This document shows positions 21,123 through 32,689 of a stretch of 60,000 bases of DNA, piece after piece. Numbering within the stretch: the first letter of the stretch is position 1; every line of letters begins with the position of its first letter. Source of the stretch: Nematostella vectensis (Eukaryota; Cnidaria; Anthozoa; Actiniaria; Edwardsiidae); the NCBI RefSeq assembly GCF_932526225.1, contig NC_064047.1:2295501-2355500 (forward strand). Reading direction: 5' to 3'. The notes below the pieces were generated by a model that worked only from the letters and a program-made list of their open reading frames with translations, made no database searches and had not been told where the DNA came from. The position numbers were made by a program, and so were the translations under genes.

Positions 21123-23303
21123 GGTTTTGCGTCAGTTATTAATTCGCGCGCGATTGGAATACTCCTTGATCTACTAGACTTAAGAGCGGTGTGGCATCAT
21201 GCATATATATAAGCTCTTGTGAAAAAAGGGATCGTAAAGTGAATTCGAAAACATAAGACACCTGTTTCTTTATGTATACATAAGCCAATGGGAGATAAAT
21301 CTGGAGAATACTGACTCTTAAAACACCCTTAGAAGCACTTCTCTTAAACCAAGACACGGGTATACTTGTCTTGCTTGAAAGTCAAGGTTTCGAACACTAG
21401 CGTTCTCGAGATTCTACACTGCACCTAGATTTCATAAGCCAACCCGCCGATTTCCAATTTGAAACCAGACGTCCGGGGCAGAAAATAAGAAGGACTTGCT
21501 TTCAATGTTCGCCTCAGGTTCAAATACATACGATGATTCTTCAGTGTGAATATTTTTTAGAAAAAAAAAGTTGATTGAGTTTTGTTTGTAAATTCAATTT
21601 GTGAATTAGTAAAGTGTGTCAAAAAATTAAAGGAGTAACATGAACAAGATGATATTTACCGTAAAAAAGCTTTTCCAGAAACTGATTACTTTACAAAAGC
21701 ATATGTTAACCTCTATCTTATCGCCTGTGTACTAAAACAAGCAGACAGACTTCTAATGCACGCAGGAAATTGAATTCTGTGGTCGGGTCCTCGCGTTATT
21801 TCAATAGCACAGTCCCCAAGCTATTTACACTTAGCGCATGCTAAGACGAAAAGTAAGATTAAATCGTTATCGATATGAGCTGTAGTCCTCATTAACAAAC
21901 GAGTTGTAATCAGTGACAATTTGACGGAGAAATGAACTTACGTTCACATAATGTCAGTAAATCGAAAGACTCCTCTTTAGTTTTTTTTATGTTTCTTTAC
22001 CCTCGCTTGACGGAGTGGGAAATGCGATGGACATGCAGTTCTTCCCGGTGTAATTTAGTAGGAAGGACCATACGTTTAATCTGCCTTAGAAGTGACAGCT
22101 GATGTTTTTAGCAGAGGCTTTTAGTTGCGTATTATTGCGGAGTGCACAAGCGGTTAAAGTAGGCAGCAACGATATTATTTGAAGCAGTCGTGGGCGCTGC
22201 GTCAACAAGAAAAAATCGGAGCTTTTTTGAAGGCACCGATTTACGAAGTTGAAAACAGGAGAAAGAGATCTAAACACCGAGCAGCAATTTATTTTGAGCA
22301 TTAGATCAAGGGTTTGTGAGACACGCCAACTTACGCGGTAAGAAATCTCGAGCAGTGTGCCGCAAATTGTTTTCTAAATTATGTTAATCACGGCTTTTTA
22401 AAAGTCGCCGACTTGCCAGCGTCAACAGGAAGGAGAGCTCCTTTGCAGCCTGTGTTAAGACTTGATAAGTTCTTGGAATTCGCGAAGGATATTGGATGAC
22501 ATTCGTCAACACTAAGAGCAACTTACTAAGAGGCAAGCTTTGGGTTGGTATAATTTGGTTGCTGCTCATAAAACGTGAGTGGATTTTCGCGCGCTGTCTT
22601 TCAGCTCGTGTATGTGAGTAGCGCCGTTTCCAAGGGAAAACGGTAGATTGCTGGTGTTGGATTCTTAAGTTTCAGTTAGTTCTCATACGTGAAAATATTC
22701 TGTGACGTCAAAACAAATATATTGTATAGCTAAAAGAAGTGGGACACTATCAGAGATGGTCGCGTAACATCGTATACGTTGAGCTGCATATGGAAACAAT
22801 TTCATTAATTACAGAGTGAAATGGGTAAGGCTACTCAATGGGAACAGATCGTTTCAGGTAATAGACACAACTTGCAGTATCGCTGATCGTACGCCTATCA
22901 GTTTGCCGTCTGGGTGATAACGATTACAGCAAAAGAACATTAGAAACTGTTCTTGAAATAGCTACTTCTAGGAAACAGATAGAATCCCAGAGGGCATTGG
23001 CTCATCAATTGATCAAAGTTTAATCGGTAAGAGACTCAGCAAAAAGTACTGAAAAACAGGAAGAGAGCCTCAGGCAGCTCAAGTATTACATTTGGTTGCT
23101 CACGTGTTACGAAAACGTCTATGGTACTTGTAGGCCCACGTGTACGACGGCAGAGAGGCAAGTAAGAAGTAAAATTAGCAGTTGGTGAAAGCCAGGAAGC
23201 TGTAATTGGAGTCTCACAAAGTTACTAAGAACCAGGGACACTGAGTCACAAGATAGCTTAAACAAAACGAGATAATTCGCTAAGACAAGTGCATTTTCCC
23301 GAG
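21123..23303. other. Upstream flank of the GPCR gene; no gene recognised
   Basis: No ORF above 75 codons, no RNA gene and no repeat were supported. Promoter or 5' UTR sequence for the receptor probably lies in the last few hundred bases but could not be delimited. Confidence 0.4.
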
Positions 23304-24422
23304 ATGGAACCACTCGCTGATGTGATATTTATGACGGTATTCCTGTGCTGTATTTCCACAGTCGCCGTCGTGGGAAATCTTTTAATCATAATCGCTGTCT
23401 CGACCAACAGAAGATTGCAAACAGTCTCCAATTTTCTTTTTTTAAACCTAGCCGTCGCGGATTTTTTCCAAGGCTCTGTCTCTATTCCATTACGCTTGGC
23501 GGAGCAGCTAAATGGCTCATTGGTGAAACCACTGGTCCCATGCAACGTCGTCATTCCTTTAGCAGTGTTCTTTTACGGCGCGTCGAACCTTAATTTGACA
23601 TTGATCAGTATTGATCGTTTTGTGGCTTTGTACCGACCAATGAAATACAAGAATATGGTGACGCCATTCAAAGCCACGTTTTGTGTCGTTCTATGCTGGC
23701 TGGTAGCGTTTGTACTTTCAGTACTTCCAGCTCTCGGCTGGGGATACAATGACAACCAAGACCTGGCAAGTAACATTTGCTTATTTACGAACGTCTTTGA
23801 AAAAGAGCACTTGCTATTACTATTCTTGGTTGTGAATGTGGCAGTTCTGCTTATAATAAGTGGAACAAACCTATTTATCCTGAGAACGGCACATCGCCAA
23901 ATACGTCGAATAAACAATATCCCAAAACCCTATGAAACATTCCGAACAGACGCTATATCTACCATTCAGACCACAAGTAATACCACAACTTCGACTCGGC
24001 TGAGCTTCAAAGCCTTTACTTCCTTCGCCAGAAGACCGCGACGCATCCAAAGAATCCCTGGGAGACGAGATCGCAGAGCAACCAAAGTCGTCCTTGTCAT
24101 TGTTGGACTCTTCGTTGCGTTGACGACGCCAATCACAGTGATTGATATTCTAGCAGCTGTAGGCTCCTCCCATGTCCCGCCAATACTGGTTGTCAAGATA
24201 GCTGTGTGTTTGGTTTATTCAAATGCATGCGTTAATGTGTTTATATATGCTGGATATAACGCAGAGATGCGAGAGACTTGGGTCGCCCTTTATATCCGGC
24301 TGAGAAACTTTTGTCGTAAATCGATTGCACCCGCGAGACGAAGGGTATCGCCAGCGGTAGTTGCTGAAGAGTTTAAAGGAGATGAATACATGGAAACTGC
24401 GGGTGTTTCCAGGCAACAATGA
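23304..24422 (+). CDS. Class A (rhodopsin-like) G protein-coupled receptor, intronless
   Basis: The frame gives 372 residues from the ATG at 23304; the frame is open 15 bases earlier but without an ATG. Seven hydrophobic segments fit a plasma-membrane receptor. Landmarks are: TM1 GNLLII with N25; TM2 LNLAVADF with D53; C80 at the top of TM3, pairing with C159 in extracellular loop 2; a DRF triad at 104-106 in place of DRY; W132 in TM4; a long basic intracellular loop 3 (about 195-260, Thr/Ser then Arg-rich); TM6 with P276 (FVALTTP rather than FxxCWxP); and TM7 NACVNVFIY where the NPxxY proline is replaced by V (N311 to Y315). An N-glycosylation-type NGS lies at 70-72. Sequence style is nearest to amine/adenosine/melatonin-type class A receptors, but the ligand cannot be assigned. 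Cnidarian genomes carry many intronless receptors of this type. AATAAA occurs near 24951. Confidence 0.9.
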   Translation: MEPLADVIFMTVFLCCISTVAVVGNLLIIIAVSTNRRLQTVSNFLFLNLAVADFFQGSVSIPLRLAEQLNGSLVKPLVPCNVVIPLAVFFYGASNLNLTLISIDRFVALYRPMKYKNMVTPFKATFCVVLCWLVAFVLSVLPALGWGYNDNQDLASNICLFTNVFEKEHLLLLFLVVNVAVLLIISGTNLFILRTAHRQIRRINNIPKPYETFRTDAISTIQTTSNTTTSTRLSFKAFTSFARRPRRIQRIPGRRDRRATKVVLVIVGLFVALTTPITVIDILAAVGSSHVPPILVVKIAVCLVYSNACVNVFIYAGYNAEMRETWVALYIRLRNFCRKSIAPARRRVSPAVVAEEFKGDEYMETAGVSRQQ

Positions 24423-26796
24423 GGCAATAACAATGAATTATGCAGACATGACGGAAAAACCCTGAACATGCGCACTTCGAAGAGACGGAGAAAGAAGATA
24501 CATTTTTTACAATAGCCATCAGTTTCTTGTATTCCGCACTTATTTCCCTTTTCAAAACACAAAATAACGTGAGGCCGAAATGCCACATGCCCAAATTTTG
24601 GCTTTTTAAAGATATTTTTTCCGTGATCATCCTTGCGCTTTTTATGGGCTTAGCGACGAAAAGCTCAAATTCCACTGACACTTTACAAAAAGTCGCATCA
24701 ATTTAAAAAAGTCGCACTTGATAATTTGTTTGCTATTACTCACTGAGTACTTAGGAGAATTTGCCGCCTTATTTGATGTGTAATGAGCTTATTGGAAACG
24801 TCAAGTCATGTTTTTCCATCATGTCGATTATGCACATACTAGGGATAAATTCAAATTACTACCGGAATCCGTAGGTTGCAGCAGTAGAGAGAAAAAAAAA
24901 AGCTAACACCTTCCGCCAAAAATATCAAATTTTTTAGAAAAAAAAAAAAGAATAAAAAGAAATTCTTTTAGAAAGATCGAAACCCAAGTAAACAATTTTC
25001 AATTAACAATGAGTAAAACATTAAAAAATTCTGCTCCTGGATATCTTCGTTAGTTAGATTCACAACACGACATTGGTATCGTTCGATGCAATGTTGAATC
25101 TGACTCTTTCCCAGTCTCAGTCTCAAGCCTCACGAGAAGGATTAAAGAGGCGCGCGGGCATCAAGGGAAGAGAAAAGAGAAAGGGAAGGGACGACTGGGA
25201 CTTGCTGTGTCGAAGAGTCTTATATACTGTCGAAAAGTCGTTTTCAGCCTTTTCATGACTATTTTAACATAATTTATAATCGTAATCTTATACGGTGTGT
25301 ATAAGATAATGTATTGTTTGTCTTGGCTGATGTGCAATAGACTTTTTCAAGCTTTTACTGTCTAGTAAAGTGCAATGCCTTTTCAGGCTCCACTATTCGG
25401 TAAAGTGCAATGCTATTCAAAGTCTACCAACCGGTTTGATTTAGCTGTTATCGTAATACATATGGTGTGTATGAGTGGTCTTATATATTATCTTAAAAGC
25501 TTTTTGTTTAAGGGTGTACTGACATTAGTGTTGCTCAGTGACGACGTTGCTACGCTGGTGGCGTTGAGCGCGCGCATAACACGAAATTCGTCATTCACAA
25601 GCTTTCCTGAAGTAAAAGAAACAAAAGTTTGCGTTTCAATTTCCCCAAAATTGACTTAAAGTTGATATCAGCCTTTTCGGGTGATGATTTTTCCATATTT
25701 TGTAAAAACGAAGATTCAGCGGAGATTTATTCAAGCCAACCTTTTTGAAGCCAAAGTTTTCAATTTTCACTACCTGAGCGCGCAAACACCGGTTGCAAAC
25801 GCTCGCGCACGCACTGAAAATCTTATTTCTAAGTAGCGCGCGCTGTATCAGAATTTTAAAATACTTTTTCAATTTTCATCATGACATGACGGATATCATT
25901 CCTTTGAAGTGTAAATACCACGAAACACTATTGGAATTTGTTTATATACTTCATTTCAATTTCATCATGTGAGATATCAGTGTGTCTGAGCAGGCCGAAT
26001 GTGCACGCGCGGGCTTTGATTCACTTCCGGTTATGCGTTTTCTAAAAAAAGCTTTTTTGTCGCCAAATTATTTCAAAACTCAATAATTTTTCTGTATTCT
26101 TTTTTATTAAAACCTCCTTCATATAGCCAAGCATGGATTTAGCTATAATCTAACAGAAACCAAAAATATATCAAATAATCTGGATTTCAGGACTTTCAAA
26201 AAATCATAAAAAAAAACAATTACTCAATCATTTCTAAAACGCATGCTTGGCTTAATGCACCCATCCCTCAAGATTCATGAAACGTATTCAATATTTGTTT
26301 TTGAGCAAAATTACTTTGAATATTTGCTTTTATCTTTATCTATGACGTCACATTATGACGTAACGGGGTAATGTCATCATAATAGTCAGCACACTTTTGT
26401 TGGTCAACTTGGCAAATATCAGTCCCTTATGACTTTCTACAAGGCTTTTATGCTATATTAAATTTTCCTAAGCAACAGATGCCAGTACATCCTTAAGTAC
26501 GCTGCATGGATTGGACGGCCGTCTATATGGTATTGATCAGTGATGGGCAATTCCCGCCATTGCTACGGCCGCCATCTTGGAAACAGGATTTCCCAGTCGC
26601 GACTTTCCAGGCTCCCTTCCCTTTAGGCTTTGCGCGCCTTCGAAATCTCCCTTGAGACTTTGCGATCCTTTGAACAAGTGACAGGTGACCACAAGCTTGA
26701 CCCCTTCACCCGAAAAGTCAGATGTTGAATTGCGTCACCTAAAATCGTCCCAGGATGCTGTTCGCTTATCAACTCGACCCAAGCCCCCGCGCAACG
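24423..26796. other. GPCR 3' flank and intergenic DNA
   Basis: Contains a possible AATAAA at 24951-24956 for the receptor. TCGGTAAAGTGCAATGC-like phrases near 25364 and 25399 indicate a small local duplication. No further gene was recognised. Confidence 0.4.
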
Positions 26797-26933
26797 TAAA
26801 ATGGCAAATTGGAGAATCGCACAAAGAAATCAGAAAACAAGTAAACTATTAAAAATTTTGGATCATATTTCTCAAGAAATCTATGATGCTTGCTAAACAA
26901 ACCAAAAATGTTCGAATCCACACAAGAAGACGG
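26797..26933 (+). repeat. Dispersed repeat copy A (partner at 32704)
   Basis: TAAAATGGCAAATTGG, ATCGCACAAAGAAATCAGAA and TTTCTCAAGAAATCTATGAT are shared in order and orientation with 32704-32883. Copy A is shorter, with internal gaps. The GCCATTTT at about 26963 is complementary to its AAAATGGC start and may mark a terminal inverted repeat. Confidence 0.75.
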
Positions 26934-26981
26934 CGGGAGCTCCTTAAACAACCTCTGTCAGCCGCCATTTTGTAATCCTAG

Positions 26982-27021
26982 CAAAGTGCTAAAATAGCAT
27001 CCAAGACTAAAATAGCATCCA
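26982..27021. repeat. Short tandem duplication of TAAAATAGCATCCAAG
   Basis: Two adjacent copies of a 17-18-bp phrase. Confidence 0.8.
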
Positions 27022-27866
27022 AGCTAATGCAATATTTTCGATTGATTGAGATTGGTAAATAAAGTATTAAACTTTGTTTTTAGATGGTAATTTCGAGATT
27101 CAAACAAATTATGTGCCTTCCAATATTAAATGAACACAATAACAAAGCTGTGGCTGACAGGACACTTTAAAACAGCCACCAGAATTTCAGTATAGCCCAT
27201 AAAAGTCTAGAACCCCTCTAAGAGGAACCCTTTTTTCGGACCTTGGGTAGTTAAAAATGTTCGGAGCATCCCCCCCCCCCCCCCCTCTCCCCCTCAGGGT
27301 ATTTATTGAGCACTCCCTAAGCAGCTAGAATTCGTTTCGGTAGTAGTTCTCAGGTTTGAAAACCACAGTAAATTATACCTTTTTACCTTTTGGGGTAAGG
27401 AGGTGGTTACACTACTGTTTCATTATAAAGCGATTAAAAAGAGTAAAATAGTGCATCAGTGAATATGTAGAAAATATATATGGAATTATACGAAATTTTT
27501 CAATCCATCTTTAAATTAAATGATCTTCAAGGTTATGCAAAACTCCTACATTCTGTAGGGGGAAATAGCAAATATGCTAGTTCTAACATAAATTAGCATC
27601 TAGAAATTATAACTAAAAAGAAACTAATAGCGACTTTGTCAGCCAATCAAGGCGCGGGTAACATATTTATTTTTGGTGATTAACCCCTTTTTCTAATACC
27701 AAAGTTTTAATTACATTGCTTTAGTTTTAGCAATGCGGAATAGCAATTTGCTCTCATCAATGTTTTATGAGATGAATACACCTGCGTTTTTGTAGAAATG
27801 AGTCCAAATTTCGTGTCAACGTGAAGTCAATAAGCAGCAGCCCTAAAGAAAACCGTTAGAAATAAT

Positions 27867-30800
27867 ACAACAACAACAACAACAATATAACTTTATTTAT
27901 ACCACACACAGAAATTACAGTAAGAAAATAAATAATAATTACAGATTTTGGGTATTGGCTGCCTAGAAGTAACTAAAAAGCTAATCTGGCTAGGCAGCAC
28001 AAAATAGTTCAATTAAATGGAGCGTATAGCAAGGACGTACAAGGCACGAATACAAAATACATGAAAGCAGCAGCAAAATAAAATGCAATAAAACAAAAAA
28101 ACTAGATAGAGGCTAATAATTTTCAAGGATTGAGGTCTTTATTGCAGCCTTGAAGCTAGGCAAACGCATGGTTTTGGTAGGTTCTTTGATGTTATTCCAA
28201 ATTGAGGCACCTTTAAAACGAATATTAAACTTTCCATAATTAGTTCGAGGTAAAGGGAGGCAGTACGATGATTTAGAAGCCAGTCTTGTATTATATTTGT
28301 GCCTTGAAGCAACCGTAGTAAAAAAAGAATCAAAAGGAGTTGGAAGTAGATTCAAATTAAATTTGTACATAAATATTGTGTTTAAGTAATAGATTAGATC
28401 AGGAGATTTCAAGATATTTAGTTTTCTAAAGATAGGAGAAGTATGTTCAATGTAAGATGAGAAAGTTATGATTCTAACAGCTTTCTTCTGTAAAATAAAA
28501 AGAGGCTTGATTGTTGATTCATATGTGTTGCCCCAAATAATAGCACCATAAGTAAGAAATGGATAAATTAGAGAATAATATAGCTGAGTGAGAATTGTTG
28601 GTGATACATAGTAACGCAGCTTTGCTATTATTCCGACACCTCTGGAGATTTTCTTACTTAACTGGTTAATGTGCTCCTTCCAGTTAAGAAAGGAGTCAAT
28701 AACTACACCAAGATATTTGATATTATTTTTTTGTTTAATGGTATTATTATTGATTGATAAAGAAATAGAACTAGCCAGCCTCTTTTGTGCTGGTCGAAAA
28801 ATGACAAAATTAGTTTTACTGATGTTCAAAGCCAATTTATTTGCACAAAGCCAACGATTTATATTATACAGATCTGTGTTTACTTTGGTCTCTAAGGATG
28901 TCAATGAAGAATCGGCACAAAATAAATTGGCATCATCAGCAAATAAATGAAAGTCAAATAAGTTGGAGCAGTTATTAAAATCATTAATGTACAGAAGAAA
29001 GAGAAGTGGACCAAGTACTGAACCTTGAGGCACTCCACATGTTATTGGTAGTGGTGCAGATGACACATTACCAATAGAAACAAACTGTTGCCTGTTTGAT
29101 AAGTAGGAAACAAACCATTCATAAGCTATGCCACGGATGCCGTATGAATAAAGTTTTGCTAATAATATTTTATGATCAACAGTATCAAAAGCTTTGCTAA
29201 AATCAAGAAATATGCCACAAGAGTATTGACCACCCTCAATTGATCTTTGGATTTTATCGGTAATAAGCAGAAGAGCATGTTCTGTAGAATGATTGGCTCG
29301 AAAGCCAAATTGATTTTTGTACAAAATATCGTATTTGTCTAGAAATTTTATCACTCTGTTATACATTAACCTTTCAAGTAACTGATTAAAAATAGATAAT
29401 AATGATATTGGTCTAAAATTAGAAGTGTCAAAATGAGAGCCTGATTTGTAAATAGGTATGACACGTGCAATTTTGAAGGCATCAGGTACAATGCCAGAAG
29501 AAAAGGACAGATTGTATAATATCTCCAGAGGCCTTGAAATAATAGAGCTTAGTATTTTAAGAACTGTAATTGGAATGCTATAAGAACCACAAGCTTTACC
29601 TGATTTAATTCCTAAGATTATACTTCTAATTTCCTCTGTAGATGTGGGAGCTAGAAGAAAGCTGTTAGAATTAGCTGTTGGAAGAAATTCTGAAAATAAA
29701 GTGTTTACTTTTGGAATATTGTTGCTGATATTTCTGCCAACATTAGCAAAGAAGTAATTGAACTCATTTGCTATCTCATTTACATTGGTTAAAACCTTAT
29801 TAGAAAATACAATTTTTGAAGGTGTGAAATGAGCCTTAGGCTTTAGCACGACAATTTCTTTTATCCCTTTCCAGATATTTTTTATGTTAGATTTGTTAAA
29901 ATTAAAGTACTTTTCATAGTATTTTCTCTTACTTATTGCTATTAAATGGTTCAATTTATTTCTATAGATTTTGTATTTTTCAAAATGATATTGATTTCTA
30001 GATTTAATAAACTTCCTATAGAGCCTGTTCTTATAATTAATCGAAGTTCTGATGCCCTTGGATATCCAAGGTTTTGCTTTGAATTTAATTTCTTTTCTAG
30101 AAAGTTTTTTCATTGGAACATGGGAATTAATTATTTCATTAGACTTAGCAAGAAAACAGGAAAAAATATCGTTAACATTATCCATACCATAAAACTGTAA
30201 AGACCAATCAATTTGGCTAAAATCATTAATTAAAGCTTCCTGATCCAACCTAGAATAGTCCCTTTGGTAGAAGTCATTTTTTGAGACATTGATATTAATT
30301 GAATCTATTGTCAGAAAATTGGGAAGATGATCTGTTAAGGGATAAACAATATTGCCACTACAAGTTTTATGTTCGAGCGAGTTAAAAAATATATTGTCTA
30401 TGAGCGTGGCCGAATGATCAGTTATTCTAGTAGGTTGCAAGATATGTGGCTGAAAAGAATATGAAAATAAAGTATTAAGAAATTCCCCTGTTTGTTGGTG
30501 GGAGTCTGAATTTAATAAATTCAAATTTATGTCACCTGAAAAAAGGCAGAGCTTTCCCTCCTTACTGATTTTGTCCATGGTTTTATAGGAATGTTCTAAA
30601 AAGGGGTCAAGAGAACTATTTGGATGGCGGTAAATAACTCCACATAATATGTTTTTGCTACCCTTATTATTTTGTATTTCAACCCATAAAGATTCTTGTT
30701 GATCATTTGAAATGGATAAGTCCTCCCTCAAAATGAAATTAAAAGAATCAGCTATAAATAAACCTACTCCCCCAACTGAAAATTTAGTCGGTTTCGATAT

Positions 30801-31430
30801 ATAAGTAAAACCTGGGAGAGAACAATTAGCAATATGCTCTCTACAGTCAGAATGCCAGGTTTCAGATAGAGCAATTAACTTAAAAGGATGATTTAAAGTA
30901 GAAAGCATATCTTGTAATTTATCAAAGTTTTTTGAAATACTTCTTATATTACAATGAAGAAGTGAGAGCGATTTGTCTGATAAATTTGAAAGCTCATAAG
31001 ACGAGTGAAATTCATGGGGGGAGTAGTATTTTGAATTAATCTGACTAGGAATATTAATATCTAAATCAAAGTCACTTAAATTCGGAAAATTCAAACTAGA
31101 AACTATGTCTAGATGAGGAAGATTTTCAAGGCGAACGCGATCAATGAATGGGGAGCAGTGGCACAATGTATTGGAATTAAAGACTAGATCCAATAGATCA
31201 TTGTTGTTTAAATTGTGAAAGGGAAAGACTTCAGAATAGCAGGGCTGACAGAGCCATAAATCGTTGGTGAGCGATAAATGATTAAACTGTTTAAGCAACA
31301 ATTTTGAGCATTTAAAGTGACACCACTGTAAACATGAATCGCATTCGACAGCACGACAGTTCTTTCTTATAATTTTAGAACAAATGTGACAGATAACTCT
31401 AGTCATTGTAAGTCAACATAAGAACTTATA
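27867..31430 (-). mobile_element. CR1/L2-like non-LTR retrotransposon, apparently intact ORF
   Basis: The minus-strand element contains one 1097-codon ORF, a 3' UTR of about 230 bp and a (TTG)n tail (CAA units at 27868-27885 on the plus strand), preceded in sense by AATAAAGTTATA-type sequence. Short microsatellite tails of this kind are typical of CR1/L2-clade LINEs. The 5' boundary is not defined; the A/T tandem repeats around 31530-31575 lie just beyond it. No target-site duplication could be fixed. Confidence 0.85.
28113..31406 (-). CDS. LINE ORF: PHD finger, AP endonuclease, reverse transcriptase
   Basis: ATG at 31406, TAG at 28115-28113, 1097 residues without frameshift or stop. Residues 6-56 form a C4HC3 PHD-like finger (C6, C9, C22, C25, H30, C33, C53, C56). 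Residues ~146-365 carry apurinic-endonuclease motifs: HCNIRSI with N153, SETW with E182, IYRHPN, SGDINLN with D292, TLIDNIF and TDHLPNF with H360. Residues ~640-910 are the reverse transcriptase: FRPISLL (665-670), LDFSKAFDTVDH with D735, CGVPQGSVLGP (790-800) and FADDA at 822-826 holding the catalytic aspartates. The C-terminus has the R-F-K-G-x-x-x-W-N region often seen at the end of these ORFs. The enzyme nicks target DNA and primes cDNA synthesis from its own RNA. With all catalytic residues present it may be recently active. It is a transposon, not a host gene. Confidence 0.93.
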   Translation of the reverse strand: MTRVICHICSKIIRKNCRAVECDSCLQWCHFKCSKLLLKQFNHLSLTNDLWLCQPCYSEVFPFHNLNNNDLLDLVFNSNTLCHCSPFIDRVRLENLPHLDIVSSLNFPNLSDFDLDINIPSQINSKYYSPHEFHSSYELSNLSDKSLSLLHCNIRSISKNFDKLQDMLSTLNHPFKLIALSETWHSDCREHIANCSLPGFTYISKPTKFSVGGVGLFIADSFNFILREDLSISNDQQESLWVEIQNNKGSKNILCGVIYRHPNSSLDPFLEHSYKTMDKISKEGKLCLFSGDINLNLLNSDSHQQTGEFLNTLFSYSFQPHILQPTRITDHSATLIDNIFFNSLEHKTCSGNIVYPLTDHLPNFLTIDSININVSKNDFYQRDYSRLDQEALINDFSQIDWSLQFYGMDNVNDIFSCFLAKSNEIINSHVPMKKLSRKEIKFKAKPWISKGIRTSINYKNRLYRKFIKSRNQYHFEKYKIYRNKLNHLIAISKRKYYEKYFNFNKSNIKNIWKGIKEIVVLKPKAHFTPSKIVFSNKVLTNVNEIANEFNYFFANVGRNISNNIPKVNTLFSEFLPTANSNSFLLAPTSTEEIRSIILGIKSGKACGSYSIPITVLKILSSIISRPLEILYNLSFSSGIVPDAFKIARVIPIYKSGSHFDTSNFRPISLLSIFNQLLERLMYNRVIKFLDKYDILYKNQFGFRANHSTEHALLLITDKIQRSIEGGQYSCGIFLDFSKAFDTVDHKILLAKLYSYGIRGIAYEWFVSYLSNRQQFVSIGNVSSAPLPITCGVPQGSVLGPLLFLLYINDFNNCSNLFDFHLFADDANLFCADSSLTSLETKVNTDLYNINRWLCANKLALNISKTNFVIFRPAQKRLASSISLSINNNTIKQKNNIKYLGVVIDSFLNWKEHINQLSKKISRGVGIIAKLRYYVSPTILTQLYYSLIYPFLTYGAIIWGNTYESTIKPLFILQKKAVRIITFSSYIEHTSPIFRKLNILKSPDLIYYLNTIFMYKFNLNLLPTPFDSFFTTVASRHKYNTRLASKSSYCLPLPRTNYGKFNIRFKGASIWNNIKEPTKTMRLPSFKAAIKTSILENY

Positions 31431-31507
31431 TGTGATCTAGTTAATTGTAAACTTCGATGGAAAGAATACATGTTAGCTATGTGACTTATTCTTAACTTGC
31501 TGTATTT

Positions 31508-31578
31508 GTACTTGCCGCACTGTCGCTCTAATATCACATAATATCACATAATAATATAATATCACATAATATCACAAG
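31508..31578. repeat. ATATCACATA tandem repeat
   Basis: AATATCACATAATATCACATA phrases are repeated about five times with AT interruptions, just upstream (element sense) of the LINE ORF. Confidence 0.75.
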
Positions 31579-32107
31579 AGAGAAGTCACGTATTTTCGTT
31601 TAGGAGAGAGCAATGAAGTCTATACGAAAGATAAAGGAAAGATTTATACTTCTTTTAGCGTTATGTGGCGATTTGCAATGGAAAGTTTATCAAGCCGTCA
31701 CGAAAGGCAAACTGGTCAAGCATTGAAGATTGATCGACATCGAATCTGCTTCAGAGACTCAACTTTAACGTTCTGTACACAATCAGAAGTCGAAACACGA
31801 AAAAAGCAAGCGAAGATTTTATTTTGTGTGGTGTTAACAGGAGCGTAAAACGACATTGATATATAAAAGTTTCTGTTATTCTTTGTCGATATTTCAAACG
31901 GCTAAAAAAAGAAAATCAATTTTGGGAAAAGAACGAGAAAGGAAGAGGTCTTCCAATTAAACAAAAGCTCAAGAGTTCAACATTGAAAGCTTTCATCACT
32001 TATGATCAAGTGTGGAAAAAAGGATTCGAATAAAACCTGCTCAAAACTTTTGGTAATATAATATATACTTTCGATGGAAGAGAACGAGGCAGCGAAAGTG
32101 GGTCAAT

Positions 32108-32689
32108 ATGATGCATAATCAAAAGGTCGTCACGTTCGCTGATTCAGAGAGTCGGAAACTAGCAAGCCCGGCTAAACAAGCACACCCAGAGGAAACTACT
32201 TACTTCTTTTGCGAAAATGAGACTGTTGAATCGACATCAGCAAGGAAGACCAAAGGAAGGAAATTCTGTTCTTTCTGTCGGACAACTCACGGGGCTTTAC
32301 GGGAAGATAAGGGGCAGATGGAGAGAGAATTCAAAGAAAAAACCAAGGCAAAAAGAAGCATCAACCAGACACGTGTGAACGGAAAAGCAGAAGAGCATAT
32401 CCTAGATGTCAAAGCTAAGATGGACGATGTTATGAAATCCTCAATCACAGCATTTGTCCTGGAAGGAGAACAAATGCACAAAATGCCACCGGAGGTTTTA
32501 CGAGAAAAGTCGAAACTGTCCCGTGACGAAGAAGACAGGATGAGGGAAAACTTGAAATCGGCGCGAGCTTGCTTGGCGTGTGACAGGTTCAGTCACATTC
32601 GGACACCCAGTCGTCATGGTAGCCAGACCGAGGACCAGTCACCGGAGAAAGTGACTGTCAAAGTTGTCATTCCCACCATGGATTGTTAG
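32108..32689 (+). CDS. Uncharacterised 193-aa protein
   Basis: ATG ATG at 32108 opens 193 codons to TAG. The product is very hydrophilic (Lys/Glu/Ser), with no signal peptide or membrane segment. Near the N-terminus QKVVTFAD matches the general form of a PP1-docking RVxF motif (K-V-x-T-F), though such short motifs arise by chance. Two Cys pairs (CSFC near 56-59 and CLAC near 163-166) are spaced C-x2-C and could bind metal, but no known zinc fold is visible. A Lys/Glu-rich, probably helical stretch lies between them. The stop codon lies inside a 24-bp direct repeat that recurs at 32882. The frame could be one exon of a larger gene. Family not recognised. Confidence 0.45.
   Translation: MMHNQKVVTFADSESRKLASPAKQAHPEETTYFFCENETVESTSARKTKGRKFCSFCRTTHGALREDKGQMEREFKEKTKAKRSINQTRVNGKAEEHILDVKAKMDDVMKSSITAFVLEGEQMHKMPPEVLREKSKLSRDEEDRMRENLKSARACLACDRFSHIRTPSRHGSQTEDQSPEKVTVKVVIPTMDC

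Noticed and set aside
23258-24419. Minus-strand ORFs opposite the GPCR
   Set aside because: Antisense shadows; the plus frame has clear seven-helix motifs.
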